Assembly (NCBI GenBank): GCA_947650285.1
Contig: CANTFL010000554.1
Location: forward strand, 36,666-100,665
DNA from: Hyaloperonospora brassicae
Taxonomy: Eukaryota > Oomycota > Peronosporomycetes > Peronosporales > Peronosporaceae
Length of the DNA: 64,000 bases
Reading direction: 5' to 3'
Positions 24,373-35,582 of this stretch are shown one piece after another. Both the position numbers and the translations under genes were made by a program. Positions within the stretch are counted from its first letter, which is position 1, and every line of letters begins with the position of its first letter. The notes under the pieces are model-generated. The model was given only the letters and a program-made list of their open reading frames with translations, ran no database searches and was not told the origin of the DNA.

Positions 24373-24840
24373 ATGAGCCGTCTAGTGCGGTTTCATTTCG
24401 TCGCAACTGCGCAGGAGCCTCTTCTGGCCCGATCAGCTCCGCGCTGGGCGGGACAGGACCTAGACGCGGCTCCCACTGGCTTGTTCAAGTCTGACGGATC
24501 GAAAGTCGCTGCTCGACACACGGCACCGTATAGAATTGCTGCAAACACGGAATCGATAGTCGAAGAGGCAAGCGGTCGATTCGATGGACTCTAAATGCGA
24601 ACAATAGCGTACAAGCCCAGTCGAATGATTCTTTCCGCATACCGTAATGGAGTTCTACAAGAACATATGGAAGGGGCCAGCAGCGTTACTTTTTCTGACG
24701 AGGGACTCAAGTCGCCACCGTCAACAAGAGATTTGCCCAGTCGCGAGGGCTGCCTGCTCTTACGCGCTGCAACGTCACCTGTATCAGGTGCATCGAAACG
24801 ACAGCGCAACTGGACCTTTCTGAAGAAAGATTCCCTATGA
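24373..24840 (+). pseudogene. Possible ORF with one internal stop, unassigned
   Basis: From ATG 24373 (MSRLVRFHFVATAQEP) the frame is open to a TAA at 24592. It then continues from an adjacent ATG at 24595 to TGA 24838 (ending KRQRNWTFLKKDSL). Only one stop interrupts about 155 codons. It is divergent from the effector-like gene, with 108 bp between starts. No family recognised. The right arm (33993-34460, -) carries the same TAA. It could be a one-stop pseudogene or chance. Confidence 0.25.
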
Positions 24841-27800
24841 TCCGTCGTGCGTATACATCCGACACGGAATCCTCTGACCCTATCGGCGACGCGAGTTCCT
24901 GCGTAGACTACGCGAGGCGCAGATTCACCTGCTTCTTTCTAGGTCGCGTGCATTGACCTCATCGGAAGCGTTCCCGCTCGTATCGAGGCTCTTGACGCCC
25001 ATCATGAGCTGCTGGAATCCCTACGGAGCTGTGTCTCGTAGACAGTGCAGTGCTATGTCAAAGGAACTGATCGGAAGAGCGGGAGGCCACGATATGATTT
25101 ATCCCCTTCTGACATTGGCGAGACCATCGCTTCGTTTTGATTTCAATATGCTCATGCCCCCCCGCGTTTTTGATCACATGATGGGTGAATCGTCATCAGC
25201 TTTGTAGATTAATAATGTCAGCGCCCGTCGGTTGCAAATCCTGCTCCCTAGGACCGCTGAATGTGTCTGCTTCTCACGAGGAAGTCATTGGCCGTGCTGA
25301 ACTGGACGTTTCATTTGTATCTTGCGCTCTATGCCAAATCACTTTTTCGCTTTTGTCAATCTTATTTTTAGTACGATGGTCTTTTTGTAAAAAAGTGTTC
25401 ATAATTTAAAATTCTGCAGCAACATTATTTTACGAGTACCAACAGCTGATTTACGATTACTGTAAACATGTTCGTTCGTGTGTGATAAACGGTTTTGTCA
25501 TACAATGAGCATCTCGGGGTTGTGAATGAAGTAAGCGACACCAAGTTTTTAGCAGCACTTCAAAAAAAGCAATTGAATGTGATACACGAATACGTGTGTT
25601 GCGTGATGCAGGTGATCGTTTCAAGGAAACTATGAATGAGTTGTCTTGGCCTCGACAGAGCCTCACACATAGCCTCACTTATAAAAAAGTCAACGCACAA
25701 GGCGAGCGCTGAATAGTCGTATATTGCACAGGCATTGTAGAGGTAATGTTGTATAACACATCGAAAAAAGGTGGTTTCAGGCGCCGAAACCTAAGGGTAT
25801 TTGACGCTAATACACCATCAAAGAAATTCTGACAAGATACCTCGGCGGGTGTTTCTTTGGTATGAAAGCGAGCTATCTGCACGACCTTGCTTGGATGACG
25901 TACGCACACATGCAATATCATGGTAACATCTCAACTTCTTTGAGGAAACGTGAAAGGCGCATTAGTTAATGCAAAAGTTAAACGTCAATCAGACCTGCGA
26001 AACAAGGATCAGTCATTTAAAAATGATCTTGCGATTTTCTTCGCTGCCTATATCTTTTGCTCAAAAATAATATCAAATACCTACACTTTTGTTTATTATT
26101 TATTTCTTTTCTATAATTTCTATGAAAGCAACATATTAAATGCTTTTTGCTTAAAGGTCCTTCTTTGTATATTTATCAATCTTTATCGATAATTATTTAT
26201 GAAGATTAGGCTTTTCCTGTAAATAAGTGCCCGAACAAGCGCATGTCAGTCTTTTCCCATTGCTTGTCTGTTGCAAAGCCTTGCCTCTGTACAATTTATC
26301 GATCAATCACGACCAAACTTGTCGGTCCATAAGTTCGCTTAATCATTTGCTTAAATCTCATTAATATTCAACGGGCTGAGGACTTACATTATATCGGCTT
26401 CAACATGGGTCATTGGGGATATTATCAAAATCGACCTTATTCTATAATTTTATCATGCTAATAAAACACAGAAGGGTAAACTACCGATGGTGATATCCCG
26501 TACGGCTCCACTAATGAATAAATTCATCGTATAAACAGTGTTTAAAGTGAAAGGGGCTGAGCATTATATACGATATTGGGACCAAATGAAGTACTCGGGG
26601 ATAATACTCATAAAATATACCATCGGCGGTAGTATTCGTAACTACTCCACCAATTAGTTGATATGAGCCATTGTGTTAACCAGCTAGAACACCAATCGTA
26701 TCTAGACGCGCGAAGGGTGTGGTGAAAAAGGAACTGTATTACATATTTAGAGTTAGCTTCAGTCAAAGTAAGATCGAGAGACAGAATGAAAAAGGGTTTA
26801 GGTGTAGATCATATATGCTGCTATTTTACCCATTTTCACGAAGCACGTTTGTTAATAGTATTATACATTAATTCTGACAGTATTTGAAAGGATTATAATT
26901 CAACTGGAAGACCTGTACAAAAGAGTTCCGACTTCATCTAATTGGCTACTTAGTGACAACTCAATAGATAAGACGAGGAATTACGGACTCCATATGCAAG
27001 TAGGCCTCGTTAAACTGTAGTGCCGTTGAAACTGCACGTCGCAGAGTTGACAAACAGGATAATTTGATTCGGAATAAATTATGGTTTACTGATACCTCTA
27101 CCACTTATGCATTTAGTGAATACATCCAGTCATACTTTTACAGGTTCTAAGTCATGCTAGTTTACTCGTTAAAGCGTGTGTGAAAATGAAATCCTTATCG
27201 TATATACAGTTAACCGACAACGCGAATCCTTTGCGGAATCAAAAGAATTAGTTACGTCTATTAAAGTTGAGTCATATTGAACATAGGATATGTAATAATA
27301 CACCTCTTTATCCGATCTTTCGTCTTTTGTCCGCCGAACACATACTTTGGTGTCGGACGACCTTTCTAAGCAGAGATGATGGTTCGTACAACATCCCGAA
27401 CAGGTGAACACTATGAAACATTTCAAAGACCTGAACCCAAAATGCATGGGCAGCGTAGAATTGCCTTCCCAACACACAATGTGCATATGACAGATCCTAT
27501 GTTTCACCGACTCAGATTATTATTTGGTGAAGTTCATCTCACAAATTTGCCTCCGTGAGCACAATCTTCGGCTTGCTTAGACCTTCAAACTAACAGAGTG
27601 GTACTACGATCTGCGTCTTGAGGACAATCATTAGGCTTGCCTTATTTTTACCCGTCGGTTGGGCTGGATCGAGCTCTCCATTACAGCCTTGGGAGATGGA
27701 TTGAGCTCTGTGATACGGCCTTGGGAGATGTAGATCTCGCACTGTGTTTGGGATCGAGGTTTGATCACTGTGCGTAAATCTTCACACAGCGATCCGGTAC

Positions 27801-28964
27801 GCATGCGTCGATCTCGATCAGTGCAGTCTTGAAACTCCTTGCCGATCTTCTGACCACTCGATCCGTCTCGAGGTCTTGATATCCAGTGATTTTTGTTGTA
27901 TGCGGCGTCCAATAGCACTTGGGTCTTGTGCGTACATGTGCGACCCGGGTCAAATATTCCGGGATCAGTATTCGCTATCTTGACCAACAGTCAAATATCG
28001 ATCTTTTTTTGCCTTAGTGCACGCGTGATTTCAGTCGTCGAGACGCTAAAGAGATCTTGAAAAAGGATGAAGCTGATCTTGAGCATGAGAAATAGAACTG
28101 AAGTCTATATAGTATTAGCCAAATCTTTAGCTAACCCGTCGTTGTACCTATCCCGAACCACAGGACGTTCTACCAACCGATATATAATTTTAGCTAGATC
28201 GTCCTCTCGAACATATGTCAAATGCACAATCATATGATCTTCAATCGAAAATATACCATATATCGAATATTACAATTATATCCAGAATAGCGTGGTATAT
28301 CCAGAATATGAAGATATTATCCGATATTGAGCCAAATTTGCTTACACCAACTTTCCGGATGCAATTTGGACACCTTCCACTGGCTCTTTTGATTTAAAAT
28401 GATAGGGATCGTCTCATATGCATATATCAAGTCTTCTTATCAATCTCCACCCTCAACATCATTGGATATCACTCCATGAATTCACATTCCGATCTCCAAC
28501 TATCAGTTTCGGTGTATTGTTGAGTGTATAGTGATACACACCTAATATCTCCATTTGACTAACACAACCATGTCACACGGTGTTGATAGACAAATCAACT
28601 AGTCTCAGGTTTACTCGAATTGAATGGAGATAGTGTCGCATCGGTTTTGACGTGGTAAAATACCGATGTCATCAGGCAATACATCATTCCGACGTCGGGT
28701 ACCCCGCCCATAGGTAATGGTCACCTTTTTCCCATTCCATTAATCCGATGTTCCTCTTGATATATGTCTTGATCTTGGTATAGAAGACGTACGACATACC
28801 GATCCAGGACATACACCAGCGGCACCTAGTTTCGAGTAGAGACCGTTGTACTTGAATACCCATCGATCTGAGAGGGAAAAAACAGCTGTACTTTCCAGCA
28901 ATATTCTGTCACGCATCCAGATCTTTTGTCACCTTGGGTAGACAGTCAATATTGTCGACATTTT
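24841..28964. other. Inner part of left arm: AT-rich, retroelement-derived
   Basis: No intact gene. Contains a Gypsy-type LTR end at 26699 in minus orientation, followed by leader-like sequence on its left. A minus-strand open frame of 118 codons (27631-27987) and one of 112 codons (27169-27507) have no recognised family. A one-base homopolymer indel near 25684 and rare substitutions are the only differences noticed from the right arm. Confidence 0.5.
26699..26975 (-). repeat. Related Gypsy LTR fragment (left arm)
   Basis: On the minus strand the sequence ends CGCGCGTCTAGATA and is followed by CGATTGGTG, matching the 3' LTR end and following bases of the elements at 2972 and 55905. The terminal dinucleotide is TA instead of CA. 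The far end is uncertain and the coordinate is a length-based guess. A mirror copy lies at about 31859-32135 in the right arm. Confidence 0.45.
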
Positions 28965-29869
28965 CAACGTGATTTTGCAGATCTACATCTTCGGGGTAAT
29001 GAGTTACTTCGAACAGCGAATGATCGCAATGAACGCTTTATAATGGTCACTATACATTATTCTGTCGTAGCCCATTTCTGCACTTCTATGCGCCAGACTT
29101 TCTCGTCCGTGCCAAATGGTGCGACATTACTCTTTTGACAAATATACCACCTCACCTGATTCGACAGAACGCCAACCTCACTCGATACCTTCGTGTAACT
29201 CTGCCGTGATTAATCTTTCGGACACCGTTAAATCCTTAGAGTCTTCGTGAATTGATGGATTACCCAGCTCGCTCGATTATATCGTTGACCAATCACTTGT
29301 ACCTTGATGGATGTTATGTTGAAATTGAAGTTTTCACGGCGGACCCTCTCTTCCGGGATAACGTCCCAGCTGTCGTTTTGTAAATTAGTGGGTAGTTCAT
29401 GTGTGTACACTCATTTTTAGAAGGTTCTTTGTCGGTTAGCGCAGGATAGAGTAACATGTCACCTCAATATTGACAAAACCACTGACCCCCGGCAAGGGGG
29501 CCGAAAAGCGTCCGAAGCCCGTTTTATTATTTACACTATCAACCATACTTTCTCAATTTACATGTCACCTTGATGTATCAGTCAGTAAAAAACATTAATA
29601 TTCATTATTTTACAAGAACGCGCGCTATTATTTTTTGGATCTCTCTGTAGACGCATCAATGATTTATCAATCTAAAAAGTAAGAGCTTGCTCTATCCTGG
29701 CCTCAGCGAATATCGGCTGTCCTAATACTCTGGTAAATCCTACAAAAAACACATTTTTATTCCAATTCTTCTGCTAAGGCGCCACCCCGTGATAAATTGT
29801 CCTCTCTGACTTTTTTAATACCAATATTGACTCGATCCATGATCAATCTTCGTGTCCATGTCAAAACGT
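28965..29869. other. Single-copy spacer at the centre of the inverted repeat
   Basis: About 905 bp with no counterpart in either arm. Identity between the arms stops at AAAATGTCGAC on the right (29870) and its complement on the left. No gene, tRNA or transposon end recognised. A G/C-rich island (CCCCCGGCAAGGGGGCC, 29486-29502) has a 5-6 bp complementary stem. Confidence 0.8.
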
Positions 29870-29870
29870 A

Positions 29871-32800
29871 AAATGTCGACAATATTGACTGTATACCCAA
29901 GGTGACAAAAGATCTGGATGCGTGACAGAATATTGCTGGAAAGTACAGCTGTTTTTTCCCTCTCAGATCGATGGGTATTCAAGTACAACGGTCTCTACTC
30001 GAAACTAGGTGCCGCTGGTGTATGTCCTGGATCGGTATGTCGTACGTCTTCTATACCAAGATCAAGACATATATCAAGAGGAACATCGGATTAATGGAAT
30101 GGGAAAAAGGTGACCATTACCTATGGGCGGGGTACCCGACGTCGGAATGATGTATTGCCTGATGACATCGGTATTTTACCACGTCAAAACCGATGCGACA
30201 CTATCTCCATTCAATTCGAGTAAACCTGAGACTAGTTGATTTGTCTATCAACACCGTGTGACATGGTTGTGTTAGTCAAATGGAGATATTAGGTGTGTAT
30301 CACTATACACTCAACAATACACCGAAACTGATAGTTGGAGATCGGAATGTGAATTCATGGAGTGATATCCAATGATGTTGAGGGTGGAGATTGATAAGAA
30401 GACTTGATATATGCATATGGGACGATCCCTATCATTTTAAATCAAAAGAGCCAGTGGAAGGTGTCCAAATTGCATCCGGAAAGTTGGTGTAAGCAAATTT
30501 GGCTCAATATCGGATAATATCTTCATATTCTGGATATACCACGCTATTCTGGATATAATTGTAATATTCGATATATGGTATATTTTCGATTGAAGATCAT
30601 ATGATTGTGCATTTGACATATGTTCGAGAGGACGATCTAGCTAAAATTATATATCGGTTGGTAGAACGTCCTGTGGTTCGGGATAGGTACAACGACGGGT
30701 TAGCTAAAGATTTGGCTAATACTATATAGACTTCAGTTCTATTTCTCATGCTCAAGATCAGCTTCATCCTTTTTCAAGATCTCTTTAGCGTCTCGACGAC
30801 TGAAATCACGCGTGCACTAAGGCAAAAAAAGATCGATATTTGACTGTTGGTCAAGATAGCGAATACTGATCCCGGAATATTTGACCCGGGTCGCACATGT
30901 ACGCACAAGACCCAAGTGCTATTGGACGCCGCATACAACAAAAATCACTGGATATCAAGACCTCGAGACGGATCGAGTGGTCAGAAGATCGGCAAGGAGT
31001 TTCAAGACTGCACTGATCGAGATCGACGCATGCGTACCGGATCGCTGTGTGAAGATTTACGCACAGTGATCAAACCTCGATCCCAAACACAGTGCGAGAT
31101 CTACATCTCCCAAGGCCGTATCACAGAGCTCAATCCATCTCCCAAGGCTGTAATGGAGAGCTCGATCCAGCCCAACCGACGGGTAAAAATAAGGCAAGCC
31201 TAATGATTGTCCTCAAGACGCAGATCGTAGTACCACTCTGTTAGTTTGAAGGTCTAAGCAAGCCGAAGATTGTGCTCACGGAGGCAAATTTGTGAGATGA
31301 ACTTCACCAAATAATAATCTGAGTCGGTGAAACATAGGATCTGTCATATGCACATTGTGTGTTGGGAAGGCAATTCTACGCTGCCCATGCATTTTGGGTT
31401 CAGGTCTTTGAAATGTTTCATAGTGTTCACCTGTTCGGGATGTTGTACGAACCATCATCTCTGCTTAGAAAGGTCGTCCGACACCAAAGTATGTGTTCGG
31501 CGGACAAAAGACGAAAGATCGGATAAAGAGGTGTATTATTACATATCCTATGTTCAATATGACTCAACTTTAATAGACGTAACTAATTCTTTTGATTCCG
31601 CAAAGGATTCGCGTTGTCGGTTAACTGTATATACGATAAGGATTTCATTTTCACACACGCTTTAACGAGTAAACTAGCATGACTTAGAACCTGTAAAAGT
31701 ATGACTGGATGTATTCACTAAATGCATAAGTGGTAGAGGTATCAGTAAACCATAATTTATTCCGAATCAAATTATCCTGTTTGTCAACTCTGCGACGTGC
31801 AGTTTCAACGGCACTACAGTTTAACGAGGCCTACTTGCATATGGAGTCCGTAATTCCTCGTCTTATCTATTGAGTTGTCACTAAGTAGCCAATTAGATGA
31901 AGTCGGAACTCTTTTGTACAGGTCTTCCAGTTGAATTATAATCCTTTCAAATACTGTCAGAATTAATGTATAATACTATTAACAAACGTGCTTCGTGAAA
32001 ATGGGTAAAATAGCAGCATATATGATCTACACCTAAACCCTTTTTCATTCTGTCTCTCGATCTTACTTTGACTGAAGCTAACTCTAAATATGTAATACAG
32101 TTCCTTTTTCACCACACCCTTCGCGCGTCTAGATACGATTGGTGTTCTAGCTGGTTAACACAATGGCTCATATCAACTAATTGGTGGAGTAGTTACGAAT
32201 ACTACCGCCGATGGTATATTTTATGAGTATTATCCCCGAGTACTTCATTTGGTCCCAATATCGTATATAATGCTCAGCCCCTTTCACTTTAAACACTGTT
32301 TATACGATGAATTTATTCATTAGTGGAGCCGTACGGGATATCACCATCGGTAGTTTACCCTTCTGTGTTTTATTAGCATGATAAAATTATAGAATAAGGT
32401 CGATTTTGATAATATCCCCAATGACCCATGTTGAAGCCGATATAATGTAAGTCCTCAGCCCGTTGAATATTAATGAGATTTAAGCAAATGATTAAGCGAA
32501 CTTATGGACCGACAAGTTTGGTCGTGATTGATCGATAAATTGTACAGAGGCAAGGCTTTGCAACAGACAAGCAATGGGAAAAGACTGACATGCGCTTGTT
32601 CGGGCACTTATTTACAGGAAAAGCCTAATCTTCATAAATAATTATCGATAAAGATTGATAAATATACAAAGAAGGACCTTTAAGCAAAAAGCATTTAATA
32701 TGTTGCTTTCATAGAAATTATAGAAAAGAAATAAATAATAAACAAAAGTGTAGGTATTTGATATTATTTTTGAGCAAAAGATATAGGCAGCGAAGAAAAT

Positions 32801-33992
32801 CGCAAGATCATTTTTAAATGACTGATCCTTGTTTCGCAGGTCTGATTGACGTTTAACTTTTGCATTAACTAATGCGCCTTTCACGTTTCCTCAAAGAAGT
32901 TGAGATGTTACCATGATATTGCATGTGTGCGTACGTCATCCAAGCAAGGTCGTGCAGATAGCTCGCTTTCATACCAAAGAAACACCCGCCGAGGTATCTT
33001 GTCAGAATTTCTTTGATGGTGTATTAGCGTCAAATACCCTTAGGTTTCGGCGCCTGAAACCACCTTTTTTCGATGTGTTATACAACATTACCTCTACAAT
33101 GCCTGTGCAATATACGACTATTCAGCGCTCGCCTTGTGCGTTGACTTTTTATAAGTGAGGCTATGTGTGAGGCTCTGTCGAGGCCAAGACAACTCATTCA
33201 TAGTTTCCTTGAAACGATCACCTGCATCACGCAACACACGTATTCGTGTATCACATTCAATTGCTTTTTTTGAAGTGCTGCTAAAAACTTGGTGTCGCTT
33301 ACTTCATTCACAACCCCGAGATGCTCATTGTATGACAAAACCGTTTATCACACACGAACGAACATGTTTACAGTAATCGTAAATCAGCTGTTGGTACTCG
33401 TAAAATAATGTTGCTGCAGAATTTTAAATTATGAACACTTTTTTACAAAAAGACCATCGTACTAAAAATAAGATTGACAAAAGCGAAAAAGTGATTTGGC
33501 ATAGAGCGCAAGATACAAATGAAACGTCCAGTTCAGCACGGCCAATGACTTCCTCGTGAGAAGCAGACACATTCAGCGGTCCTAGGGAGCAGGATTTGCA
33601 ACCGACGGGCGCTGACATTATTAATCTACAAAGCTGATGACGATTCACCCATCATGTGATCAAAAACGCGGGGGGGCATGAGCATATTGAAATCAAAACG
33701 AAGCGATGGTCTCGCCAATGTCAGAAGGGGATAAATCATATCGTGGCCTCCCGCTCTTCCGATCAGTTCCTTTGACATAGCACTGCACTGTCTACGAGAC
33801 ACAGCTCCGTAGGGATTCCAGCAGCTCATGATGGGCGTCAAGAGCCTCGATACGAGCGGGAACGCTTCCGATGAGGTCAATGCACGCGACCTAGAAAGAA
33901 GCAGGTGAATCTGCGCCTCGCGTAGTCTACGCAGGAACTCGCGTCGCCGATAGGGTCAGAGGATTCCGTGTCGGATGTATACGCACGACGGA
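29871..33992. other. Inner part of right arm: AT-rich, retroelement-derived
   Basis: Mirror of 24841-28963, with the same small unassigned frames (30847-31203 +, 31327-31665 +) and the Gypsy LTR end at about 32135 (+). No intact gene. Confidence 0.5.
31859..32135 (+). repeat. Related Gypsy LTR fragment (right arm)
   Basis: Mirror of the left-arm fragment. CGCGCGTCTAGATA followed by CGATTGGTG is visible on the plus strand around 32122-32145. The outer end is not defined. Confidence 0.45.
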
Positions 33993-34460
33993 TCATAGGG
34001 AATCTTTCTTCAGAAAGGTCCAGTTGCGCTGTCGTTTCGATGCACCTGATACAGGTGACGTTGCAGCGCGTAAGAGCAGGCAGCCCTCGCGACTGGGCAA
34101 ATCTCTTGTTGACGGTGGCGACTTGAGTCCCTCGTCAGAAAAAGTAACGCTGCTGGCCCCTTCCATATGTTCTTGTAGAACTCCATTACGGTATGCGGAA
34201 AGAATCATTCGACTGGGCTTGTACGCTATTGTTCGCATTTAGAGTCCATCGAATCGACCGCTTGCCTCTTCGACTATCGATTCCGTGTTTGCAGCAATTC
34301 TATACGGTGCCGTGTGTCGAGCAGCGACTTTCGATCCGTCAGACTTGAACAAGCCAGTGGGAGCCGCGTCTAGGTCCTGTCCCGCCCAGCGCGGAGCTGA
34401 TCGGGCCAGAAGAGGCTCCTGCGCAGTTGCGACGAAATGAAACCGCACTAGACGGCTCAT
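33993..34460 (-). pseudogene. Possible ORF with one internal stop (right copy)
   Basis: Mirror of 24373-24840, including the internal TAA. Unassigned, and the same caveats apply. Confidence 0.25.
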
Positions 34461-34568
34461 GCTCACTGTCGTCCACTCATGAGCAAACGATTGATGCCGC
34501 GCCACTCTCGCACCGGCCATTGTCCAATTCGCCGCCAAGCCCACAGTCCTTCATTGCAGCCACCGACG

Positions 34569-35582
34569 ATGCGCCTGAGCCACATCCTTCTCGTCACTTC
34601 CAGTGCTGCGCTTGTCGCGTGTCCCACTGCGCACCCACTCGGCGCCATTCAAAGCGCGCCCAGCGGTCATTCGTCGCTAAGAACGGACAAGGGGTCCCAA
34701 GCAAACAATGGCTCTCCACCGCCGTCAGGCACTGAAGCGAGGATGGAGATGGAGTGGCTCGTTCGCCTGCTTGAATGCTTGCCGTTCGATATGAGATCCG
34801 TGTTTGGACTCCAGGCTGCTCGATCTTCGGGCAATATGCCCCCCTTGGTCGCGCTTCATGACATGCCTGAAAATGTTTTGCGCGCGCTGGAACCCGCGAT
34901 CAAACATTACAAGCTTGATGCGCCGCTCTCGGTCGAGCCGAGACCCTTGCATGGACACGATGGTCTACCAGCTCACTCTCCAGACGAGCCGACACCCTTG
35001 CTCGGACATGATGGTCTATCTGTTCACTCTCCGAACGAGCCGAAACCCTTGCTTGGATACACCGGCACACCTAAATTGAAAGCCGTCGATGCCGAGATAG
35101 AAAGGATCGTGGCGGAGTCTGACCTCAAACGGAGGGCAGCCATTGAAGAAGTGAAGGCGGCCAATGACGAGCTGGTTGAAGCCGAACAGGCTGTTTCCAG
35201 AGCGAAAGGCGGTGCTGAGAAGGATGCGGCGACTAATGAATTGGAGAAGGCCAAACAAGCTTCGGATGTTGCCACCCGTAAGCTTATGCGTTTAGGAGGC
35301 GCCGGACTTACGCCAGAAGCTGCCTATGCAAAGGTCCAGGACAAACAAACCTTTGAAACTTACGTCGCGATGATCATGGCCAATTGGACGCCAGAAAAAG
35401 TTCTTGGGACTAGACTTGATCCGAACAAAGTTGGGTTGTACGGCGATGATCTCAAAACTGCCAAAGATTTGCTCTATCGAAGCTACAACGATTTCTACAA
35501 GACTCTCGATGGCATGGGCGTCGTGGAACGATTGCTTAGGCTTTCAAAGGAAAAGAGCCCACCCGCTGTGCCCTCGGAATGA
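34569..35582 (+). CDS. Secreted effector-like protein (right copy)
   Basis: Encodes a protein identical in sequence to the left copy (337 aa from ATG 34569; the same upstream in-frame ATG lies at 34479). The difference noticed is a synonymous GCG/GCA change in the Ala codon before the IKHYKLD segment. Signal peptide, the three PLLGHDG-type repeats and the C-terminal WTPEKVLG helical domain are all retained. Because both copies are open and carry their surrounding DNA unchanged, both are potentially expressed. Confidence 0.65.
   Translation: MRLSHILLVTSSAALVACPTAHPLGAIQSAPSGHSSLRTDKGSQANNGSPPPSGTEARMEMEWLVRLLECLPFDMRSVFGLQAARSSGNMPPLVALHDMPENVLRALEPAIKHYKLDAPLSVEPRPLHGHDGLPAHSPDEPTPLLGHDGLSVHSPNEPKPLLGYTGTPKLKAVDAEIERIVAESDLKRRAAIEEVKAANDELVEAEQAVSRAKGGAEKDAATNELEKAKQASDVATRKLMRLGGAGLTPEAAYAKVQDKQTFETYVAMIMANWTPEKVLGTRLDPNKVGLYGDDLKTAKDLLYRSYNDFYKTLDGMGVVERLLRLSKEKSPPAVPSE

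Larger units (their letters stand above)
17709..28964. repeat. Left arm of giant inverted repeat
   Basis: Each base x pairs with about 58833 - x on the opposite strand (58834 nearer the centre, after a one-base homopolymer indel near 25684). Pairing runs from 28964 out to 18881, where the Copia insertion interrupts the right arm. It resumes beyond the insertion and can be followed to about 17.71 kb. Identity judged by eye: near perfect over 23-29 kb, about 99.5% over 19-22.5 kb, about 98.5% at 18.5-18.88 kb, about 95% at 18.0-18.2 kb, and about 86% at 17.71-17.88 kb. It contains the intact Fic gene, the effector-like gene and an AT-rich, retroelement-derived inner section. Confidence 0.95.

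Noticed and set aside
25950..26192. 80-codon Phe/Tyr-rich plus-strand frame
   Set aside because: Hydrophobic composition is what AT-rich noncoding DNA gives. No start context or homology.
30437..30619. 60-codon frame duplicated at 28215-28397
   Set aside because: Present twice only because it lies in the inverted repeat. AT-rich and without domain, so duplication is no evidence for coding.
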